Origin: Candidatus Aminicenantota bacterium
GTDB taxonomy: Bacteria; Acidobacteriota; Aminicenantia; JAMOAD01
Assembly (NCBI GenBank): GCA_027070475.1
Contig: JALXDT010000280.1
Coordinates: 1-12,793 of the forward strand
Direction: 5' to 3'
Length of the DNA stretch: 12,793 nucleotides
Below the pieces are notes generated by a model, which was given only the letters and a program-made list of their open reading frames with translations, did not search any database and was not told where the DNA came from. Each line of letters starts with the position of its first letter. The first letter of the stretch is position 1. Positions 7,714 through 12,793 of this stretch are shown one piece after another. The position numbers and the translations under genes were made by a program.

Positions 7714-7746
7714 GCAAATTCTTTTCTTAAAAAAACAAATCTGAAA
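7714..7746. other. Convergent intergenic junction
   Basis: Only 33 nt separate the CPBP stop from the stop of the convergent Ig-domain gene. The minus strand has a run of seven T residues, but no convincing GC-containing stem precedes it on either strand, so I do not call a terminator. Confidence 0.5.
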
Positions 7747-10700
7747 TTAATCATTCTTAACTATTATTGTTAGACTTTTTGTTTTACTTCCATTTGGCCC
7801 CCTTACTTTGAGGGTATAAGTTGTTGTACTTTTGGGAGATACGGCAAATCCCCTCTCATTAATTCCGGAAGAATTAGAAACTATACGAATTCCTTTGTCT
7901 TTGGTAATTTCAGTAGCATTATTATAAACACCAAGAGCCTTCCATTTAAGAAAAACAGTTTCCCCTTTTTTTATCTCATACTTATCAGCTGTAAAATAAT
8001 AAATTTTGGGATTAATTGTAATTAGTATAGGATATTTTGAAAGTACGACACCATTATCGTTTTCTGCTACAAGTCTGTAATGAATTTTAAGATATTTATA
8101 TTCAGGGGTATCATATATTTCCCCTTTGCTATTCCCTGTTTCAAAAAACTTTTCATACCCTTTTCCACTATTTTCCTTCTTTTTTTCTATTACTATTTTA
8201 TTAGGCCCTCCTGCAACTTCCCAAAATAAATGAACTTTTTCTCCCGGGTCAATATCTGTTTTATCCACTTTAAATGAGACTATTCTTGGAGAAACTCTTA
8301 CGATAACACTTTTTTCAACTTTACTTTCCCCCGATTTTACTATTAACCTGTACTTTGTTGTTTTTTGAGGCCTTACCTTAATTTCTCTTTTACCGCTTAC
8401 ATCTCCAATGTCAGGCTCTATTTTAACTTCTTTACCTCCTACGATAGACCAGCTCAACCTCACGAAACCTCCCTGTTTTATCAAATTTGGCTTTGCTTCA
8501 AAACTTTTTATAAATGGGTTTATCTTTACTAAAATTTTTTTATTTGTCGTATAATAGTTATTAGAAGCTTCTATTTTACACTCAGTCTCTCCATATATGG
8601 GTATATTTAAATGTCCTCCCCATGGAGCTATCTTATAATAAGTTCCCCCACATGATAACTTCACCCTAAACGCTCCTACAATATCACAGTTTAATCGAGT
8701 TTCTTTGGTAAAAGACCAATCAACTGGATTAGGTTTTGCTTCAAATTTTTTAATTAAAGGTTTAACTTTTACCGTAACAGGCTTTGATGATAGTTCCACA
8801 TCAACAAGAGTTGTAAAATCATCAGCAATAACAAGCCTTGAAGCTTTTACTTTTAGTGTGTAATAAGCAGGAAAGCATGGTTTTACAGTTACGCTACCTT
8901 CTTTATCTTTTTTTTCAGGTGATATATGTTTTAAAACTTCTTGAATCTTTCCTCCGATCGTAGGTTCAAATGTCCTTACATCTATGGACAAAGATTTTAT
9001 GTTACCCGTTAACTTCCATTTAAGAGAAACTGGCTCACATGCGTTTATGGATTCTTTGCTCATTTTTAAATACACTATTTTAGGAGACGGAGGTGGAGTA
9101 TCAACTTTTATTGTTAATGATTTTTCACTCTTAATACCCCTATTCTCTGCAATAAGTGTGTATGTAGTAGTTTTTTCAGGTTTAACTACCAGTTTATTTC
9201 CTGAAACTTCTCCTATCCCCTTTATACTTATCCTTTGTGCATTTACAACTGCCCATTTTAAACTTGCCTTTTGACCCTTATAAATTCTTGTAGGTTTCAC
9301 ATAAAAAGATATTATGTCAGGCTTTTTTATTATCCTTACTTTAAGGATTTTCTTTACAAAAATATTTTTTCTATACACAAGTAGTTCATATTTTGTATCC
9401 TTTTTTGGTGAAACTTTATAAGAGGAGTAGGAAGAAACTCCTATGTTCCCGGGTTGCAATACAACCCTATCATAATTTTTTACTCTCCATTTAAGGGTGG
9501 CAATCTCTCCCTTCACTATTTCCTCAGGCTCAGCCTTAAAGTATTCTATCTCAGGCTTTGGTAAAACCGTCACTTTTATACTCTTTGAAACTTTTACACC
9601 TTTTCTGAACACATTAAGAATATACTGCTGAGTGTTTTTTGGGTTAACCTTTATTGATTTCTTATTTGTCACTTCACCTACCGGTTCCAGAACTATCCTG
9701 TCATAATTTCTTACGCTCCAGCTCAATGTACAGCTGCTACCCTCCACTATCTCAGATTTATTCGTTTTAAAATAGACTATCTCCGGCTTTTTTAATACTG
9801 TTATCCTCAAACTCTTCTTTTTTCCCTCTCTCCCCTTTATATATGTCTTCATAGTATAAGTGGCGGAAACCGAAGGTTTTATCTCTTTTGCCCCCTCAAT
9901 ACTAACAGAACCTATTGAAGGATTAATCTCAACTTTATCCGCTCCCTGAACTTTCCATTTCAAAGTAGATGCCTGTCCTGCCACAATAGTAGTAGGATTT
10001 GCACTAAAACTTATTATCCTTGGCTTTTGTAAAACTCTGATATTTATAGTCTTACTTGTTTCAACTCCCTTTTTATACGCAATCAATCTATATTCTGTAT
10101 CTTTCATCGGTGAAACTTTATAGGAAGAGTAAGAAGAGACTCCTATATTCCCGGGTTGTAATACAACCCTATCATAATTTTTTACTCTCCATTTAAGGGT
10201 AGCAATCTCTCCCTCCACTATCTCCTCAGGTTCCGCCTTAAAATATTCTATCTCTGGTTTCGGCAAAACCGTTACTTTTATACTCTTTGAAACTCTTATA
10301 TCCTTTCTAAAAGCATATAGTGTATATATCTGAGTTTTCTCCGGAGTTACTACTATTGTTTTTTGTTTTGTAACAATTCCTTTATTGGATAATATTATCT
10401 TATCATAATTTTTTACACTCCATTTAAGTGTAACACTCTCTCCCTTTACTATCTCCTCAGGTTCTGCCTTAAAGTATTCTATTTCAGGCTTTGGTAAAAC
10501 CGTTACTTTAACCGATTTTGTTATGATTTTTATTCCCTTCTTGGCTTTCAACGTATAAAAGGTTGTCTTTTTAGGAAAAACAATCGCATAATTTTTATCC
10601 TTTTCAATTTTAACAGAAGGTTCTATCTCAACAGAATCAGCGTTCCTTACATTCCAAATAAGTCTAATACTCTGAGATTCCACTATTTCATCAGGTTCTG

Positions 10701-11208
10701 CTTTAAAAGAAATTATAGAAGGGCCTATTGTCTCCTTTTTTGTCTGAGTAGGAATAAAAATATTCTTCGTGTTTAAGGATTTTTTACTTCCTGTAACATA
10801 AAAATATATCATTTTGTTAATTCCGCCAGGTGGGTTAATTGAAACTGTAATCTTATGTCTTCCCTTAAATCTATCAGGCAATTTGTAAAAGAAATATTTT
10901 GTAATGGTTCTATAAGGATTCAATGTGCTTATGTATGCTTTTCCAATAGTTATATTATCCAATTTAAGCTCAACATTTATCCTCTGGAAAGATTTACGAC
11001 TTTCTCCGTTTCTTATTATTACTTTAACACTAATCTTACTTCCTTCCACCGGAATTGCCGGGGATACAGTTAAAGATTCTATGAGAATTCCCCGTGAATT
11101 ATTTGCACTTTCACCACTTAGAGTAAAAAGAAAATTAAAAAATATAATGAGTAAAATAATTATAATTGTTTTTGACTTAAATTTAGATTTTAATTCTTGT
11201 TTTTCCAT
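7747..11208 (-). CDS. Exported multi-domain protein: CARDB-like domain plus about twelve Ig-like domains
   Basis: The 1153-residue protein starts with basic residues and a hydrophobic core (14-30) ending near SGESA (31-35), a Sec signal peptide. A CARDB-like beta domain (about 42-138) is followed by Ig-like modules of about 75-105 residues starting near 163, 240, 317, 396, 475, 551, 630, 708, 818, 898, 974 and 1067. Each carries an LxWxV-type core; the Trp residues are 185, 263, 340, 418, 497, 574, 652, 731, 920, 996 and 1089, missing only in module 9. Modules 8 and 9 hold Ig-type Cys pairs (724/778 and 841/877, plus 853). No enzyme domain, LPXTG or PEP-CTERM anchor is seen, so it is probably a secreted or surface-associated stalk or adhesion scaffold; ligands are unknown. 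The start is supported by GAGGAG about 7 nt upstream and a consensus promoter. Modules 1-3 and 4-6 form a higher-order duplication. Confidence 0.85.
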   Translation of the reverse strand: MEKQELKSKFKSKTIIIILLIIFFNFLFTLSGESANNSRGILIESLTVSPAIPVEGSKISVKVIIRNGESRKSFQRINVELKLDNITIGKAYISTLNPYRTITKYFFYKLPDRFKGRHKITVSINPPGGINKMIYFYVTGSKKSLNTKNIFIPTQTKKETIGPSIISFKAEPDEIVESQSIRLIWNVRNADSVEIEPSVKIEKDKNYAIVFPKKTTFYTLKAKKGIKIITKSVKVTVLPKPEIEYFKAEPEEIVKGESVTLKWSVKNYDKIILSNKGIVTKQKTIVVTPEKTQIYTLYAFRKDIRVSKSIKVTVLPKPEIEYFKAEPEEIVEGEIATLKWRVKNYDRVVLQPGNIGVSSYSSYKVSPMKDTEYRLIAYKKGVETSKTINIRVLQKPRIISFSANPTTIVAGQASTLKWKVQGADKVEINPSIGSVSIEGAKEIKPSVSATYTMKTYIKGREGKKKSLRITVLKKPEIVYFKTNKSEIVEGSSCTLSWSVRNYDRIVLEPVGEVTNKKSIKVNPKNTQQYILNVFRKGVKVSKSIKVTVLPKPEIEYFKAEPEEIVKGEIATLKWRVKNYDRVVLQPGNIGVSSYSSYKVSPKKDTKYELLVYRKNIFVKKILKVRIIKKPDIISFYVKPTRIYKGQKASLKWAVVNAQRISIKGIGEVSGNKLVVKPEKTTTYTLIAENRGIKSEKSLTIKVDTPPPSPKIVYLKMSKESINACEPVSLKWKLTGNIKSLSIDVRTFEPTIGGKIQEVLKHISPEKKDKEGSVTVKPCFPAYYTLKVKASRLVIADDFTTLVDVELSSKPVTVKVKPLIKKFEAKPNPVDWSFTKETRLNCDIVGAFRVKLSCGGTYYKIAPWGGHLNIPIYGETECKIEASNNYYTTNKKILVKINPFIKSFEAKPNLIKQGGFVRLSWSIVGGKEVKIEPDIGDVSGKREIKVRPQKTTKYRLIVKSGESKVEKSVIVRVSPRIVSFKVDKTDIDPGEKVHLFWEVAGGPNKIVIEKKKENSGKGYEKFFETGNSKGEIYDTPEYKYLKIHYRLVAENDNGVVLSKYPILITINPKIYYFTADKYEIKKGETVFLKWKALGVYNNATEITKDKGIRIVSNSSGINERGFAVSPKSTTTYTLKVRGPNGSKTKSLTIIVKND
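9331..10023 (-). repeat. Three-domain block, copy 2 (Ig modules 4-6)
   Basis: Residues 396-626 form the second copy of the three-module block. Modules 4 and 5 have diverged clearly from 1 and 2, whereas module 6 is nearly identical to module 3 over its first two thirds. Confidence 0.7.
9407..9590 (-). repeat. Near-identical direct repeat, copy 2 (module 6)
   Basis: This is the partner of 10109-10292. A third, more diverged copy of its central part lies at about 10401-10510 in module 2, one module length (231 nt) from copy 1. Confidence 0.8.
10033..10722 (-). repeat. Three-domain block, copy 1 (Ig modules 1-3)
   Basis: Modules 1, 2 and 3 (residues 163-392) correspond in order to modules 4, 5 and 6. 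The offsets are 233, 235 and 234 residues, so the array is ABC-ABC rather than a uniform tandem array. Modules 1 and 4 share an AD-VEI-PS pattern; 2 and 5 share NYD-I-L and a common VSKSIKVTVLPK end. Confidence 0.7.
10109..10292 (-). repeat. Near-identical direct repeat, copy 1 (module 3)
   Basis: This stretch aligns without gaps to 9407-9590 at an offset of 702 nt. By hand I count about 17 mismatches in 184 nt, of which only one changes an amino acid (Glu332 versus Lys566). Confidence 0.8.
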
Positions 11209-11239
11209 ACTCCATCTCCTCTTACCTTACTAATATATG

Positions 11240-11268
11240 AATATAGTTTCAAAGAATATTGGTGTCAA
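11240..11268 (-). promoter_or_regulatory. Consensus sigma-70-type promoter of the Ig-domain gene
   Basis: On the minus strand TTGACA (11263-11268) is a perfect -35 box. It is followed after 17 nt by TATATT (11240-11245), 5 of 6 with the -10 consensus. The expected start near 11233 gives a leader of about 25 nt containing GAGGAG before the ATG at 11206-11208. This is the best promoter in the window and implies strong, housekeeping-type expression of the exported protein. Confidence 0.8.
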
Positions 11269-11316
11269 GTTTCATGGTCCTCTTTAAATGTTTTTAATAT
11301 GTTTTTGTATGATTTT

Positions 11317-11346
11317 AAAGAAAATAGTTCCTTTTGTTCAAGAACT
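11317..11346 (-). terminator. Weak intrinsic-terminator-like hairpin after the S9 peptidase gene
   Basis: On the minus strand AGTTCTT (11340-11346) can pair with AGGAACT (11326-11332), seven pairs including one G-U, around a 7-nt loop. ATTTTCTTT (11317-11325) follows. The stem is AT-rich and short, so termination would be modest. The hairpin lies about 48 nt past the S9 stop codon and upstream of the Ig-gene promoter. Confidence 0.4.
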
Positions 11347-11393
11347 TGTGGAGAAACTTAAGCTGAGTTCTTTCCTACTATCTATAATTGATT

Positions 11394-12793
11394 TTATAAA
11401 CTACTTTTTAAATTTCTTTCCCAGAATTCAAGCATTTTATTGAAAAGTAAGATTCTGTTGCTTTTACCCTTAATGCTATGCCCTCTATTTGGAAAGATCA
11501 ATGTATCAAATTTAATCCCTTTACTCTCAAGTTTTTTAATAAATTCTATCGAATGAATCGGATGAACATTATCATCATAAAGTCCAAATACAAGGAAAAG
11601 TTTTGATTTTAATTTATCCGCGAAATAGAGAGGAGAGCTTTCAATATATCCCTTCATGTTTAACTTGGGAAGATCAAGGTATCTTTCCGTATAATGGCTA
11701 TCATAATAAAGCCAGTTTGTTACAGGTGCCACAGAAATTCCGCAGCTGAATATATCAGGTCTTTTTAAAAGGGAGTAAAGGGTCATAAATCCTCCGTAGC
11801 TCCAGCCCCATATTCCTATTCTCTTTTCATCCACAAAGCCTTTTTTAATCAAATAATTAATTCCTGCGATTTGATCTTCAAGCTCTTTCTCTCCTAATTT
11901 TCCATAAATCCAATCCTCAAACTTTTTTCCCCTTTTACCCGTCCCTCTATTGTCAAGTACATAAACGAGGAAACCTTTTTTTGTAAGAAGCTGATGAAAA
12001 AGATAAAAATCTCCTTTCCAGCTATCAGAAACATTTTGACTGTGTGGACCTCCGTAGATATAGACTATCAAAGGATACTTTTTGTTCGGATCAAAATTCT
12101 CTGGTTTTAATAGATAGGAATATAACACCGCATCTTTTGTATTTATTTTAATTATTTCAGGTTTTGAAAGATTGTAATCTTTTACAATATCAGGAGATTT
12201 TTGAAGAGTTTTTAAAATCACCCCATTAATCTTTTTATACAAAACTCTGTAGGGATAATTCATTGTTGTTATAATATCTATATAATGTCTGTTGTTAGGG
12301 GAAAAGGATACTGTATGAGAACCTTTCTCCCTTGTAATTTTTGAAACAATATTTTTTCTGTAATCAAGACCATAGAGAGCCTTTTCCATCGGATTATCCT
12401 TATTAGAATAAAAATAGATAACTCCCATTTTTTCATAATGTTTTGATAGGGCTATTATTTCGAAATCCCCATTTAAAAACTTTTTTATCAGTTTCCCATT
12501 AAAATCATAAAGATAAAGGTGAGCCCAACCATCTCTCTCTGAAAGCCAGAAAAATCTCTTAACTCTCGAAAAAACAACAGGAGAACCCAAAAGGTTAACC
12601 CATGTGTCAGACCTCTCTTCAATAAGTTTCTTTGTTTTACCTGTATCAATATTGTAGGAGTAAAGCTCAAGCAGTTTCTGCCTTCTATCCTGTTTTTGAA
12701 AAAAGATAATATTATCCCTTGCCCAGATTAAGGATGGTATATAGTAATCAGAGTCTTCTTTAAATACAGTTTTAATCTTCTTTGAATCAATAT
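11394..12793 (-). CDS. S9B dipeptidyl-peptidase-IV-type serine peptidase, C-terminal part (5' end outside window)
   Basis: The reading frame stays open from the stop at 11394-11396 to the right edge, giving 465 visible residues. An internal TTG at 12588-12590 is a leucine codon and not a start: the residues before it (for example YIPSLIW, ELYSYNIDTGK, DTWVNL) are typical DPP-IV beta-propeller sequence. The visible N-terminal 210 residues are propeller blades; the rest is the alpha/beta-hydrolase domain. Catalytic residues are Ser331 in GWSYGG (codon 11799-11801), Asp406 in YDDNVH (11574-11576) and His438 in RGHS (11478-11480). The oxyanion-side YGGP and the DNRGTGKRG stretch are present too. 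Family members release N-terminal dipeptides, often after Pro or Ala, usually in the periplasm. The double-Glu N-terminus-binding motif and any signal peptide would lie beyond the edge. It probably serves peptide catabolism. Confidence 0.9.
   Translation of the reverse strand, partial: IDSKKIKTVFKEDSDYYIPSLIWARDNIIFFQKQDRRQKLLELYSYNIDTGKTKKLIEERSDTWVNLLGSPVVFSRVKRFFWLSERDGWAHLYLYDFNGKLIKKFLNGDFEIIALSKHYEKMGVIYFYSNKDNPMEKALYGLDYRKNIVSKITREKGSHTVSFSPNNRHYIDIITTMNYPYRVLYKKINGVILKTLQKSPDIVKDYNLSKPEIIKINTKDAVLYSYLLKPENFDPNKKYPLIVYIYGGPHSQNVSDSWKGDFYLFHQLLTKKGFLVYVLDNRGTGKRGKKFEDWIYGKLGEKELEDQIAGINYLIKKGFVDEKRIGIWGWSYGGFMTLYSLLKRPDIFSCGISVAPVTNWLYYDSHYTERYLDLPKLNMKGYIESSPLYFADKLKSKLFLVFGLYDDNVHPIHSIEFIKKLESKGIKFDTLIFPNRGHSIKGKSNRILLFNKMLEFWERNLKSSL

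Noticed and set aside
7714..7746. Bidirectional terminator at the convergent junction
   Set aside because: A T-run exists on the minus strand, but no stable stem precedes it on either strand.
8984..9274. 96-residue plus-strand reading frame inside the Ig-domain gene
   Set aside because: It is antisense to a well-supported long gene, with no ribosome site or family signature.
9331..10722. CRISPR array or mobile-element repeats
   Set aside because: The repeats are in frame inside one coding sequence, of domain length, and encode Ig-like modules; there are no short spaced palindromic repeats or transposase genes.
12588..12590. TTG as the start of a 398-residue S9 peptidase
   Set aside because: The same frame continues open to the window edge with typical DPP-IV propeller sequence, so TTG is an internal Leu codon and the gene is truncated by the window.
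12488..12670. 60-residue minus-strand reading frame
   Set aside because: It overlaps the S9 peptidase in another frame, has no ribosome site and shows no recognisable domain; it is a shadow.

Overview
The window is AT-rich (roughly one third G+C by eye) bacterial DNA with dense, well-formed genes. It has strong Shine-Dalgarno sites (AGGAGG type), a textbook sigma-70-type promoter, a twin-arginine signal peptide and several exported or membrane proteins. This suggests a didermal, probably anaerobic or thermophilic-leaning bacterium from a poorly cultured lineage. The protein types (paired AlkP-fold phosphodiesterases, arrays of Ig-like domains with the LxW core, S9B peptidase, GH13_18 phosphorylase) recall Acidobacteriota/Aminicenantota-like genomes. 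That taxonomic remark is inference only; no rRNA or marker gene is present.

Layout: (1) 4-1860, minus strand: a cytoplasmic GH13 subfamily-18 sugar phosphorylase. (2) 1861-1965: a short divergent promoter region. (3) 1966-7713, plus strand: a tightly packed five-gene block with junctions of -4, +9, 0 and +13 nt. It encodes a membrane-anchored AlkP-superfamily enzyme, a second paralogous AlkP enzyme with a Tat signal, a 62-residue ribbon-helix-helix-like protein, a three-helix membrane protein with an Oxa1/EMC3-like layout, and a CPBP (CAAX-type) intramembrane protease. (4) 7714-7746: a convergent junction. (5) 7747-11208, minus strand: an exported 1153-residue protein made of one CARDB-like and about twelve Ig-like domains, with a strong promoter at 11240-11268. 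(6) 11209-11393: intergenic, holding that promoter and a weak terminator-like hairpin. (7) 11394 to the right edge, minus strand: the C-terminal part of a dipeptidyl-peptidase-IV-type (S9B) peptidase whose 5' end lies outside the window.

The most interesting unit is the plus-strand block. Two full-length paralogues keep all metal ligands but appear to sit on opposite sides of the membrane and differ at the nucleophile (Thr versus Ser). They are translationally coupled to a small RHH-like protein and an undescribed-looking membrane protein. The substrate is not evident; work on a phosphodiester at the membrane or on a lipid-linked intermediate is a hypothesis. The Ig-domain protein carries a second notable signal: an ABC-ABC duplication of three domains in which one domain pair is almost invariant in protein but has many synonymous changes.
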